The notes: generated by a model not told the origin, from the sequence alone. 60,000 nt of DNA from Takakia lepidozioides (GCA_030704615.1 CM060734.1:23562001-23622000); one strand, 5' to 3'; shown: positions 41,479-52,802, numbered from the stretch's first letter. Translations and numbers: made by a program.

Positions 41479-42620
41479 GTTGTACAACATGCAATACAAA
41501 GCAGAGGCAGAAAGGAAACAGAGATCAATCGAAATTCATCCGATGGCTCAACGGATGGTTGGCCATCGAAATGATTTTGGTTGGCTTTGAGACTCGGCCA
41601 CTATGTTCAATGTGCCATGTAAGACGCCCCAGAGTAATATGAGATCAATCGAAATTCGTTCAACGGGCCAACGGATGGTTGCCCATCCAAATGATTTTTC
41701 GTTCGCTTTGAAACTTGGCCGGTGTGTTCAATGTACCCTCCGATACGTCCCAGTGTAATAATCGAAATTCGTTGGATTGTCCAACGAGGCGTTCACTTGT
41801 CATCTGGTTTTGTTCAATGCGAAAAAAGAAATCCTGCAATGCGCGCACGACTATTGCACCCATTGAACGGATGTGGTTGAAGCCCCTCTTTTGCCCGCAT
41901 GTGCTCGAACATGTGCGGAGACACAACAGACGAATAAATCATTTGCCTCCCCATCGACGCGCTCCTCCCTCAAGCCATTCCACAATTTAATTGAATTTAA
42001 ATTTATTTTAAGCCAGTAAATAGGTTTGCACTGCCTTTTCATCGGGGGTTCTGGCACGTACCGATTTCGTTTTTGGCTCAATTTTGTTCAGCGGCTTCCA
42101 GCATCCCACCGCTACTCCCCGCCGAAATTCGGACCAATCAAAAATGCCCCCAAAAAAGGGTGTTCTCTTCGTTCACTATTGCAGAACTCTCTATGAAGAG
42201 TGCACGAAGTAGAACACAAATCAAGTTTGGAGTGCAAAACAGGGAAGAAACTGTGGTTTTGGGTCCAAATGAATTTGGATCGCTCCCAAATTTGGCACGC
42301 ACGTCAGCTTGTCATATCATTGCTCCATCGTCACATCAGTATGCCATAGGGAACAAGAGACAGTCGCCCTAATGATTGATTGTCCACCATACTAGGTTAA
42401 ACATAGGAGCCATCAAGATCAAAGGAAAGAGGAAGAAAGGATCGTTCTCCCCCAAAGATACAGATGGCGTCGCTTCTTCAACTCGATTCCAATCAACTTC
42501 AAGCTTTAAAATCCATGTTAAGTGAGGACCCTCACCTGGTCCCATCACACGCAATCAGAAACAGTTAAGTTAGAGACGATGTGGAACCCCAGGTGAATCG
42601 CAGGTCTCACGCTTGTTATC
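41479..42620 (+). repeat. 1,142-bp tandem unit, copy 1
   Basis: It begins GTTGTACAACATGC immediately after the 2-kb array and recurs at 42621. Inside are two imperfect repeats of about 120 bp, each starting GATCAATCGAAATTC (near 41522 and 41643). A block at about 42303-42378 also occurs in the 2-kb unit. An ATG at 42465 starts MASLLQLDSNQLQALKSML and reads on to a stop near 42565. That could be the 5' end of a gene or gag that was amplified with its upstream region. Confidence 0.9.
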
Positions 42621-43682
42621 GTTGTACAACATGCAATACAAAGCAGAGGCAGAAAGGAAACAGAGATCAATCGAAATTCATTCGATGGCTCAACGGATGG
42701 TTGGCCATCGAAATGATTTTGGTTGGCTTTGAGACTCGGCCACTATGTTCAATGTGCCATGTAAGACGCCCCAGAGTAATATGAGATCAATCGAAATTCG
42801 TTCAACGGGCCAACGGATGGTTGCCCATCCAAATGATTTTTCGTTCGCTTTGAAACTTGGCCGGTGTGTTCAATGTACCCTCCGATACGTCCCAGTGTAA
42901 TAATCGAAATTCGTTGGATTGTCCAACGAGGCGTTCACTTGTCATCTGGTTTTTGTTCAATGCGAAAAAAGAAATCCTGCAATGCGCGCACGACTATTGC
43001 ACCCATTGAACGGATGTGGTTGAAGCCCCTCTTTTGCCCGCATGTGCTCGAACATGTGCGGAGACACAACAGACGAATAAATCATTTGCCTCCCCATCGA
43101 CGCGCTCCTCCCTCAAGCCATTCCACAATTTAATTGAATTTAAATTTATTTTAAGCCAGTAAATAGGTTTGCACTGCCTTCATCGGGGGTTTCTGGCACG
43201 TACCGATTTCGTTTTTGGCTCAATTTTGTTCAGCGGCTTCCAGCATCCCACCGCTACTCCCCCGCCGAAATTCGGACCAATCAAAAATGCCCCCAAAAAA
43301 GGGTGTTCTCTTCGTTCACTATTGCAGAACTCTCTATGAAGAGTGCACGAAGTAGAACACAAATCAAGTTTGGAGTGCAAAACAGGGAAGAAACTGTGGT
43401 TTTGGGTCCAAATGAATTTGGATCGCTCCCAAATTTGGCACGCACGTCAGCTTGTCATATCATTGCTCCATCGTCACATCAGTATGCCATAGGGAACAAG
43501 AGACAGTCGCCCTAATGATTGATTGTCCACCATACTAGGTTAAACATAGGAGCCATCAAGATCAAAGGAAAGAGGAAGAAAGGATCGTTCTCCCCCAAAG
43601 ATACAGATGGCGTCGCTTCTTCAACTCGATTCCAATCAACTTCAAGCTTTAAAATCCATGTTAAGTGAGGACCCTCACCTGG
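42621..43682 (+). repeat. 1,142-bp tandem unit, copy 2, cut by gap 2
   Basis: It repeats 41479-42540 almost exactly. Visible differences are a few single-base indels in homopolymers (T4/T5 near 42951, C4/C5 near 43260), a small rearrangement near 43180 and scattered substitutions. The MASLLQLDSNQ start recurs at 43607. The sequence enters the gap at CACCTGG, where copy 1 continues for 80 bp, so further copies may be collapsed in the gap. Confidence 0.9.
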
Positions 43683-44182
43683 NNNNNNNNNNNNNNNNNN
43701 NNNNNNNNNNNNNNNNNNNNNNNNNNNNNNNNNNNNNNNNNNNNNNNNNNNNNNNNNNNNNNNNNNNNNNNNNNNNNNNNNNNNNNNNNNNNNNNNNNNN
43801 NNNNNNNNNNNNNNNNNNNNNNNNNNNNNNNNNNNNNNNNNNNNNNNNNNNNNNNNNNNNNNNNNNNNNNNNNNNNNNNNNNNNNNNNNNNNNNNNNNNN
43901 NNNNNNNNNNNNNNNNNNNNNNNNNNNNNNNNNNNNNNNNNNNNNNNNNNNNNNNNNNNNNNNNNNNNNNNNNNNNNNNNNNNNNNNNNNNNNNNNNNNN
44001 NNNNNNNNNNNNNNNNNNNNNNNNNNNNNNNNNNNNNNNNNNNNNNNNNNNNNNNNNNNNNNNNNNNNNNNNNNNNNNNNNNNNNNNNNNNNNNNNNNNN
44101 NNNNNNNNNNNNNNNNNNNNNNNNNNNNNNNNNNNNNNNNNNNNNNNNNNNNNNNNNNNNNNNNNNNNNNNNNNNNNNNNNN
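43683..44182. other. Assembly gap 2 (500 N)
   Basis: Exactly 500 N, a placeholder. It separates the 1,142-bp repeats from the Mutator-like transposase fragment, so their true distance and order are uncertain. Confidence 0.95.
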
Positions 44183-44253
44183 GTAGTGTGGATTCCCCAT
44201 GGCGTGGGGTGCACTTGGCTTGACTTGTATTTGAGTGATGAGGTTATATATGC

Positions 44254-45645
44254 ATGAGTTTATGCTTCAGCTTTGTCGACGACATCTCTGAGATTCCACC
44301 ACCTCCAACACACGTATCTTCTGTCGAAGAACCAAATGTGCAGGAAATAGGCAGTGTCGTTCCAAAGTTGCAGTCCATGAAAGGCTTGCCAAACTGCAGA
44401 AGTGACGTGCGTGGAATTGCGTGGGGGACAATTGATATAAGAGCAAAATACCTTCCCGCAGAATTTGATGGAGATGTGGTTTTTGAGCTGCCACCTCCGA
44501 CGTCCTATGGAGGTTTGGAGGGACTCATGCAAGGGATGGACAAGAAGCACGATGGACACCCTTGGTGTCGAACTAAAACAACCAACATACATAACCCTCA
44601 TGGCTTGTCTTTCCGTAGATCAGTCTGCGTTGGGCACCTCCGTTGTGGAAATGAAGTCGGCAACTGTAGAGGTTTGGCGGGACTCATGCAAGGGATGGAC
44701 AAGAAGCACGACGGATACCCTTGGTGTCAAACTAAGACAACCAACATACATAACCCTCATGACTTGTCTTTCCGTAGATCAGTCTGCGTTGGGCACCTCC
44801 GTTGTGGAAATGAAGTCTGCAACTGCCTATCATTGAGAGGTTCCCCAAACGAGACAAAGTGGGAGGGTTGCGCGGATAACCCATTCGAAGTGGGGTGCCC
44901 ACCTACACGACGTTGCTCTGCAAATATTGCAAAACGGCCCCAACATGCATTGGCACATGCAAGGCCCACATGTACTATGTGCTCCATCGTTCTCGCAGCT
45001 TGACCCGAGCTTGTGTTCATCTCGGCAATCATACCCACCCCGTATCGAAAGGGGATTGTCGGGAAAGTCTTGAAACAATTCGGGGACTTCTACGGCATGA
45101 GGTGGAGAATGCTCCTTATGCACTGCCATCTGCAATTGCACGTTCTGCAAGCAAGAGCTTCTTGCAAAAACACATTCTAGGAGGAGCGGAAGAGAACATT
45201 TTGAAATTGGACGGCGAAAAATTGGACGTCGTTATGGACTATTTCTCGACCCTTAGTTTGCCCAATGTACGCAACCAACTCAACGCACTGAGAATGGGGA
45301 CAGGGAGCAGAGGTTATGTGGATAGCATCCTGGAATTGAAGCGCAGAAGCATGTACGACTTCATTCAAGATAATGTCTTTCCTGGTCAGGGGTCATTGAA
45401 AGTGTTCTTATTCACGATGTCAACAGTTGCGGAGGGAAGTGGAGTTAGCTTGGTCCGCAGAATGCAGCCCGGTGGCGATCTCCAGAAATCCTGGCTCATG
45501 TTTGATCACGTGAAACGTGTGAAGGGCTGGACAACCATGGCTGCTCATGTGTACGATCCTTCTTACCAAAGAGTTATGACGATTGCAGTGTGTGACATGC
45601 AATCCGAAGACACTGAGTCTCAAATCCTAATGTGGAAGTCCTTTG
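44254..45645 (+). pseudogene. Mutator-like (MULE) transposase, N-terminal part with WRKY-GCM1-type zinc cluster
   Basis: Family role: MULE transposases cut and move DNA transposons and often carry a WRKY-GCM1 zinc finger for DNA binding. Seen here: a Cys-rich stretch CVGHLRCGNEVCNC, then LLCKYCKTAPTC and CKAHMYYV, then RACVHLGNHTHPV with closely spaced His. After it comes the start of the transposase core, GWTTMAAHVYDPSYQRVMTI followed by CDMQSEDTESQ. The frame changes near 44891-44896, where a G run seems one base short. An acceptor-like TTATGCTTCAG at 44270 suggests an exon start there. A 53-residue segment is duplicated in tandem. The core stops at about 45645, where Ty3 sequence begins, so later catalytic acidic residues are absent. 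The assignment is from motif memory; no search was run. Confidence 0.68.
44512..44829 (+). repeat. In-frame tandem duplication inside the MULE zinc region (2 x 159 bp)
   Basis: 44512-44670 and 44671-44829 are near-identical copies starting GGTTTGG(A/C)GGGACTC. The period of 159 bp is 53 codons, so the frame is kept. Each copy includes the CVGHLRCGNEV segment, so the first half of the zinc cluster is doubled. Differences include GGACAC/GGATAC and GGCTTG/GACTTG. Confidence 0.9.
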
Positions 45646-45649
45646 TGAA

Positions 45650-47485
45650 AGTCAGATTCATACAGATGCGTCGGACTTCGCGATTGGGGGTGTACTTATG
45701 CAAGATGAACGTCCAGTGGCTTACAAAAGTAAGACACTGACTGAAGTGGAGCGACGGTGGCCGACGCACGAAAAAGAGATGAAGGCGGTGGTGCATTGCC
45801 TCGAGCTTTGGCGCCACTATGTTGGTTCCAACCCAGTGAAGGTGTTCACGGACAATGTCACGGTGAAGTATTTTGCCACGCAGCCCAAGTTGTCCCCAAA
45901 ACAACTTAGGTGGCAAGATACTTTGGCGGTGTTCGACGTGGATATCCAGTACAAACCGGGACGAGACAACGTGGTGGCCGATGCTTTAAGTAGAAAGCAG
46001 CAGCTCTTGTTGGTGTACAAGGGCGAGACGGCGCTCCAAAGGAAGATCCGGAAGGCTTGCCGGAAGGATGAGCTGGCAAAGTCCGCGATGCAGGACTTGA
46101 GGATGGGGGGTAAATCGCAGTTCCACTTGCAAAATGGACTGCTCCGGTATAAGCAAAAACGTCTCTACGTGCCGAAGGGAGGGATCATAGATAGCCTCTT
46201 GAGATAATGCCATGATAGCCCGCTTGCGGGCCACGACGGAGCCAAGCGCACTGCGTCACTCTTGAAGAAAGAGTATTTCTGGCCCAAACTGAGGGAGGAG
46301 GCAGAGGAGTATGTCAAGACATGCACCACATGCCAACAAAACCGGAGCGAGTACAAAAAGCAAGCGGGGCTGTTACAACCCTTGCCAATTCCAGAGGGGA
46401 CTTGGGAAAGCGTCTCGATGGATTTCATGACTGCTATGCCGCTGTCAAAAGGATTCGATGCAATCATGGTGGTGGTGGATAGGTTCAGTAAAATGGGCCA
46501 TTTCATCCCCACCAAGGAGACGGCAACGGCGCTGGAGACAGGGCGACTTTACTTCGCCCACGTCTTAAAACATCATGGAGTCCCGAAGGATATTGTCTCG
46601 GACCGCGATCCAAAGTTTACGAGTAAATTTTGGAGGGCACTTTGGAAGAAGATGGGGACGAGGCTAAAGATGAGCACCGCCTTCCGACCTACGACCGACG
46701 GCCAAACAGAAATGGTGAATTCCGTAGTGAAGCAGATCTTGCGGAATTACGTGTCGGCAGACCAAACAGACTGGGTGGAACACTTAGACGCGACAGAGTT
46801 CTGTTATAATAACACAGAACACTCCACAACGGGAGTTTCCCCTTTCGTATTGGTCTATGGAAAAGCACCTCTGGTGCCGACAAGTTGGGCCGCCCAGGAC
46901 GTTGAGGAACCGGCAGTAGCGGCGGTACTGGAAGAACGCGAGCGTTTGTTGAAGCTCGCAAAGTACAATATTGCCAAAGCTAGGAAACGGTATGAAAGGC
47001 AGGCAAATCGGAAGCGGAGGGAAGTGAAGTTTGAGGCAGGCACAGAGGTCTGGTTGAACATCAAGAATTTCCGACTACCTCCGGAAGTGAGTCCGAAGTT
47101 CGTACCTCCGTATGCGGGACCCTTTCGCATTCGGAAGGTTATGAATGAGGATGTGTATGAATTGGAGCTGCCGGCAAACAGTAAGGTGCACCCAATATTC
47201 CATGTATCCCTTTTGAAGCCTTACTTCAAAGATGAAGCGCGTCCGAATCGGCATCAAGTGTTGCGTCCACCACCTATGCTGTTGGATCATGAAAATGAAC
47301 CTGAGTACGAGGTGGAGGCAATACTTAAGTCGAGGAGGTTCAGGAACCGAGAAACGGAGTATCTCGTCAAATGGAAGGGCTATCATCATGTGGAGGCATC
47401 TTGGGTGTGTGCCTCAGAAATGGGAAACGCATCCGAGGCGGTTGCAGCTTTCGAAGGGCGACCTAAAAAGCGGAAGAAGCGTTGA
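45650..47485 (+). pseudogene. Ty3 chromovirus pol fragment: RNase H, integrase, chromodomain
   Basis: One frame runs from TDASDFAIGGVL (RNase H start) to TGA at 47483. Order: RNase H ending ADALSRK, an H2C2 integrase finger (CHDSPLAGH then CTTCQQ), the integrase core with DFM, SDRDPKF and DGQTEMVN as the catalytic acidic positions, and a C-terminal chromodomain (YEVEAILKSRR, EYLVKWKGY, ASWV). Chromodomains of chromoviruses are thought to direct integration to marked chromatin. A single in-frame TAA at 46205-46207 just before CHDSP interrupts it, probably from GAA. Gag, protease and reverse transcriptase are missing: the 5' side abuts the MULE fragment. A purine tract and an LTR-like start follow. 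Confidence 0.9.
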
Positions 47486-47507
47486 TGGGGACATCAACCT
47501 TGGAGCC

Positions 47508-47519
47508 TGGGGGAGGAAA
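47508..47519 (+). other. Polypurine tract of the Ty3 element
   Basis: GGGGGAGGAAA lies 25-35 bp after the pol stop and directly precedes TGCATGC, as expected of the primer for plus-strand synthesis at a 3' LTR edge. Confidence 0.6.
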
Positions 47520-49085
47520 TGCATGCTTAGCCCGGCTTAGCTAGCTTAGAAATCCGATTGCAAAAACTTGTATTGTACAAAAATTTGTTATAAAGGAAAT
47601 GGGTTCCAAATTCTGTGCGTCCTATTTTGTTTGGAATGTTGATGCATGGTGTGGTTGGCTAGTGTGTAGAATGCATGCTAGCTTACAAAAGTGGGAGAGG
47701 TAAATTGGGTTAATCGTGTGTTTGCGTAGTGCCGAAATCAGGTGACCCCCATCCAAGGGGCAAGGAAACTTGCGCCTTCTTTGGGAGTTCACGTGCTAGT
47801 GCGCACCTGGCGCGTGCGCGTACTATAACTGCGCTACCGAGGGGGTTGCCTCGTAGTGCGGGTTAACGCGGAAGCTACGTGCTTCCGTTCACGTACTATA
47901 ATCGTGTAGCCTCGGGACGAAGCCGTAGTGCGGCTTCGGCGTGTTCCCATACCTCAGGCCAGCATTCCAAGGCGGACCCAATTGTAGTGATTGGGGCGCA
48001 CGGTTTGTTCAAGGTTATCTTCCTAGTCAAAGAGGGTTCCAGGTGAACCCTTGCTCAAGGTAATGCCAAAAGCGGCATCATGAGCGGTCGCAAGCAATGT
48101 TGTTGCAGTAAGGCGATTCGATCCTCGGGGAGGATCGTTCCTTGGCCTTGAAGTAGGCCAAGAAGAGTGCACTGGGAGGAGCTAGAGAGGCTCCACCCTT
48201 GGCCAGGACTTGGAGGAAGTCGGCCAAACTAGCTAGTGGAGAGTAGAGTCAAGTGTAGGGTTTGGTTCTTTGCCATGGGACGCCATGGTACGGAAACAAA
48301 CTCCTTAATGTGGGACGCCACAACTTGGATGTTCGTTTCTACGAAATGGACAAATCGATGAGGACATCGACTCCCTGTTGGTAGGGGTGTGTGTCGCGGC
48401 CCTTTGCCTTGAGGGCAGAGGGGTCGGGACACATGAGGGGCTGCCCCTGTGGTGGGGGCAGCAGCAGCGATAGGTATGGGGGGGCTGAAGCACCCTTGAG
48501 TGCCCAAGGCACTCAAGGAGGCGGAGGCGCTCACTAGGTGGAGTCCCGCACACCGGGTTGCGGTGGGGGTGGCTCCACAAGGGGTGGTGGTAGCTTAGCG
48601 GGACTTAGTGGGGGTGGCATAGGACTCACCATGGGGGCGGAGACCTCGTGGTGGGAGTCGTGGGGAGTCTTGGGACTCATCACGGTCCAGAGGGGCCGTG
48701 GTGAGTGGGCCAAGACTCACCGCGACTCATCACCGGGAGTCGAGGGTTTTCGTGGTGGTTCGCCATAAAATGGCATGGTTGGTTGTGAAACCCCCGCGGA
48801 CAGCTACAGAAGTATATATAAGGGGAGTAGTGACCCCGAGAACGGTGCAAGCCCGTTGGTGACCAAAAACTAGTGAGTAAGCGAGCGAGCCGGAAAGCGA
48901 CCAAAGAGTGGGGAGCTGTTCCGGACTGCCATCTACCAAAGGGAATTCTCCTAGTCCCAAATAGGTGGAGGGTTTAGTGGGAAGCGAAGGGGGACCGTTA
49001 TGTCCCGGTGAGCAGCCGAAGCTCCAAGTTGGCCCGGGCGGCCAGGTTGGGAGTCAGGCGCGCGCATCAAAGCGAGTAACTATGA
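47520..49085 (+). repeat. LTR-like and G-rich region after the chromovirus, right end uncertain
   Basis: The LTR of the upstream chromovirus should begin at TG 47520. I could not fix its 3' end because no second LTR copy is in the window. The region contains an imperfect duplication built on CGTACTATAA...GTAGTGCGG (about 47818-47935), a very G-rich stretch at 48400-48740 with many GGTGG and GACTC motifs, and a TATA element at 48813. No protein-coding gene was recognised. Confidence 0.45.
48813..48822 (+). promoter_or_regulatory. TATA-box promoter inside the LTR-like region
   Basis: TATATATAAG sits in otherwise GC-rich DNA and is followed by a GACCCCGAGAACGG stretch. It fits a polymerase II core promoter of an LTR. 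Confidence 0.5.
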
Positions 49086-49510
49086 CTTGAAGGGGAGCTT
49101 ATCGAAGTGAGGTGCGCGACAGAAACTGCTCAGGAAACTTCCTTTGGAGGAAACTTCTCCAGCAAGAAACCTCTATAGGGGAAGCTTCTTAGGGAAACTT
49201 CTTAGTAGCCAGTATATATAGGAGGCGAGACTGGACACTCTTCAGTCTCGCCAACACCAGTTCAAGCTACTCTTGTTTCCAGTTCCCAATACTCTAGCCC
49301 AGTTTCCAGTATCTGGTACTCCAATCTAGTTTCCAGCATTCTAGTATTCAAGTCGTGTTCCAATATCTTGTATTTTTGTTCATTGTTATAAAGATCATAT
49401 TTGATTCATATTTACTGTGCATACGGCCACGCCGACCTTGACTTCTTGTCTAGTCTTGTACCTCTAATTTGATTTCTTGTTTGTGTTCAGTCATGTTCTC
49501 GTCCTTGACA
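49086..49510 (+). repeat. Probable 5' LTR of the second Ty3 element
   Basis: It ends at CCTTGACA (49510), just before a GTTTGGCGAGACTGAAG stretch that could be the primer-binding site and 38 bp before the gag ATG. It contains a TATA box (49213-49220) and a pyrimidine-rich U5-like tail with repeated CTAGTTTCCAG/CCAGTTTCCAG motifs. The left edge is a guess, and no 3' LTR is present to confirm it. Confidence 0.5.
49134..49201 (+). promoter_or_regulatory. Cluster of GAANCTTC dyads (heat-shock-element-like) before a TATA box
   Basis: GAAACTTC occurs at 49134-49141, 49150-49157 and 49194-49201, GAAGCTTC at 49181-49188, and an imperfect GAAACCTC at 49166. The last ends 12 bp before TATATATA at 49213. 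GAAnnTTC is the core of heat-shock factor sites. Spacing between dyads (8 and 5 bp) is not the ideal 2- or 7-bp phasing, so the role is uncertain. Confidence 0.4.
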
Positions 49511-49548
49511 GTTTGGCGAGACTGAAGTTTGTTCCTTAGTTAGTTAAG

Positions 49549-52500
49549 ATGGAAGGTGAATTTGCGGAAATGGTCGCCACATTGCAGAGTCTTCAGCTCT
49601 AGATGCAAGAACTTCGTGCCTCTACTGCCCAACTACAAGCTGATCAGTCTCAAGATCTTAGCAACACTCTCAACAATTTGCAACAATAAATTTCAGAGTT
49701 GAAGGAATCGAATAATGGATCTTCAACCTTACGAGTCTCTACTACAACAAATCCTACTGCCATGGTTCATCCAAATCTTTAACAGATTACAAGGGAACCA
49801 AAGGTCAGCATGCCCAAAAAATTTGATGGGACGAGATCAAGATTTCGCGGTTTTGTTCAACAAGTACGATTGTTCCTACGACTATATCCACAACGCTACC
49901 CTGATGAAGGTATTCAAGTGGGATTTGTGGGCATCCTTCTATCAGGCACTGCCATATCTTGGTTTGCACCACTATTAGAGAAAAAATCGCATTTACTATA
50001 CAATTTTGAAGCGTTCATGTCCGAGTTCACTGCAACGTTTGGAGAGAATGATAGAGAGAGAGTTGCAAAGACAAAGATGCGAAATCTTCGACAAAGAGCA
50101 CGTCCAGCTTCCGTTTATGCTGCCGAATTTCGACAACTTGCGTGTGACCTCGACTGAATGAGAAGAGTCTCATTAGTCAGTTTCGATGTGGCCTAAAAGA
50201 GGAAGTAAAAGATTTGTTGCTGACGATGCCAAACGTGAGTACACTGAGCGAATTCATCACCCAAGTCATTGCATGCGATAATCGTTTGTTCGAAAGACGT
50301 CAAGAGAAGCGATCTGGATGGTCGACGACGCACCATGCCGCTGCTACCACGACACCAAACACAACGATCGATCAGACATCCGGTAATGATCATATGCAGA
50401 TTGATGCTGTCCGATTCAAGCCATTGACGCCACAAGAAAAACAAAGATGGCACTCAAATGGATTATGTCTTTATTGTGGAGAAGATGATCACATAGCATT
50501 CAACTGCCCCAACAAGAGAAGATTCAAAGCTTGGGGCCCAATTCTATTGGGACCATGCGGCTGGACACCCCAAATTCCTCACCAAAAAAAAATCTATTTC
50601 TACCTCCAGACCCTGTACCTTGTTTCACAGTTCCAGTAAAGATCAGGATGCAAAATCGAGATATCTCCGTAGAAGCACTTTTGGACTCGAGCGCTTCGGC
50701 GTGTTTTATTGACAAAGACTTTGCGAAGCAACACAATTTAACACTCGTAAGAAAGAAATTCTCGGCCCCTGTTGAAGTCATCGATGGACGACCGTTAGCG
50801 TCAGGAAATATTGACCATGAAACTCGACCCCTTGAAGTAAAGTTTAAAAATCAAGCATCACATATTGTTTTCAATGTCATCCAGTCTCCTACGAATCCTG
50901 TGATCCTTGGACTTCCCTAGTTTGTACTTCATAATCCTGACATCCACTGGCGATCACGAAAAATTTCGGCAAGACAAAAATGCAAAAGTACCAAAAGTAT
51001 TCAACCTCTGTTTCTTGGAGCTAGAACCTTCATGAGAGCTACAAAGAAAGACGCGACATTTGCACTTTATGCGACTCCGATCAAAACCACAACAGACCAA
51101 AGTACTTCGACATTACCCACTCAATATCAAGATTTCAATGATGTCTTTAAGAAGAAAAATGCAGACATGCTGCCAGAATATCGACCTTATAATTGTGCAA
51201 TTGAGTTGCAAGAAGGAGCTCAACCACCATTCGGCCCGATCTACAATTTATCTCAGATGGAGCTGGCTGCTTTACGCGAATACATTGATGAAAATTTGTC
51301 AAAGAATTTCATTCGACATTCGAAATCACCTGCGGGAGCACCTATCTTATTTGTGAAGAAGAAGGACGGATCGTTACGCATGTGTGTGGACTATCGTGGG
51401 CTCAACAAAGTCACTACCGCTGATTTCCGGACTCCTCGAACAACTTGGACGAGCAAATTTTTTCACAAAGATCGACTTGAGAGGAGCTTACAACCTTGTA
51501 CGAATAAAAGAAGGAGACGAATGGGAGACTGCTTTTCGCACAAGGTACGGACATTTCAAATACAGTGTTATGCCTTTCGGTCTTACAAATGCTCCAGCAA
51601 ATTTTTAACACATAATGAATGACATTAGATGACTTTGTAGTCATCTATTTGGACGACATTTTGATATTTTCACAGAATGAAGAAGAACATGGTCGCTATG
51701 TACGCCTTGTCCTTGATAAATTGAGGGAAAGAAGAATATATGTCAAGTTGGAAAAAATGACATTTCCACCAATCTGAAGTCGAATTTTTGTGCTACATTA
51801 TTTCCGACAAATGAGTCTTTGTAGATCAAAAGAAAATACAAACCATCATCGAGTGGATTAAACCGATGTACAATGTTTTCCGATGTCCGAGATGTACAAT
51901 GTTTTCTAGGATTTGCAAATTTCTATAGAATCTTTATCAATGATTACTCCAAAATTGCTGCACCATTGACACGACTCACAGGGAAGGACAAATTTGTAAG
52001 GGACGAGAAGGCTGACCAAGCATTTGAAATGCTGAAGCAGGCATTTACAACGGCTCCAATACTGGTACATGCAGACCCATCTAAACCATTTTTTTTGGAA
52101 GCAGATGCATCGGACTTTGCACTTGGCGCGGTACCCTCTCAATACGGTACAGATGGCCGACTTCACCATGTTGGTTTTCGTTCTCGCAAATTTTCCGCTA
52201 CGGAGATCAATTATGAAATCCATGACAAAGAACTTCTAGCGATTATCGATGTTTTTGAGGAGTGGCATCATCTATTGGAGGGAGCTAAACATCAGGTCAC
52301 AGTCTATACCGATCACAAAAACCTCGAGTATTTTATGAGTGCTCGTGTTTTGAATCGACGTCAAGCAAGATGGAATATGTCAGTAGCAAGGTTTGATTTT
52401 GTTATTACCTACCGTCCCGGACATCTTCAAGGAAAACCAGATGCTCTTTCTCGACGATCGTATCTTGCGCCAAAAGAAGGGGATGCAGCTTTTGACCAAC

Positions 52501-52790
52501 AGAAATCCATCATCTTGAAACCAGCAAATCTCGAAGTGAATATGCTATCCATGTCCACCTATGATAATGTAGAGATCATAAAGGAGATTCAGAAAGCACT
52601 GAAGAGTGACCAATTTGCTACGACACTACGAAGTCAACTAAATCAACCTCGAGACACCATATGTTACAAACGACTTCGAATTCAAAGATGGCTTACTTTA
52701 TTTCATGGGACTTCTCTATGTACCTCCAGGACCTACACGACTTCGAATTCTTCAAACATGTCATGATCTTCCGGCTGTAGGACATTCCTA
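49549..52790 (+). pseudogene. Degenerate Ty3 gag-protease-RT-RNase H
   Basis: Gag opens at ATG 49549 with a coiled, Gln-rich start, then MPKKFDGTRSRF and the Ty3 gag core. It ends with a CCHC knuckle CLYCGEDDHIAFNC near 50466-50510. Protease follows, with DSS at the usual DSG catalytic site. Reverse transcriptase includes [26 protein letters not shown] and YLDD (51648). RNase H contains EADASDFALGAV and KPDALSRRS. It breaks off in LYVPPGPTRLRIL...CHDLPAVGH, the start of an integrase finger. Gag has in-frame stops near 49600, 49687 and 49780 and a 1-nt loss at about 50155. Protease ends in TAG at 50918. RT has a frameshift near 51418, a stop at 51606 and more stops after YLDD. It is a dead element with its 3' part lost. 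Confidence 0.9.
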
Positions 52791-52802
52791 GTTGCAAATT
52801 TG

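Noticed and set aside
43607-44257. Frame joining MASLLQLDSNQ to sequence after the second gap
   Set aside because: It exists only because 500 N are read as codons. The two sides may not be contiguous.
48229-48960. Pro/Ser-rich minus-strand frames in the G-rich region
   Set aside because: They arise from biased base composition and have no domain.
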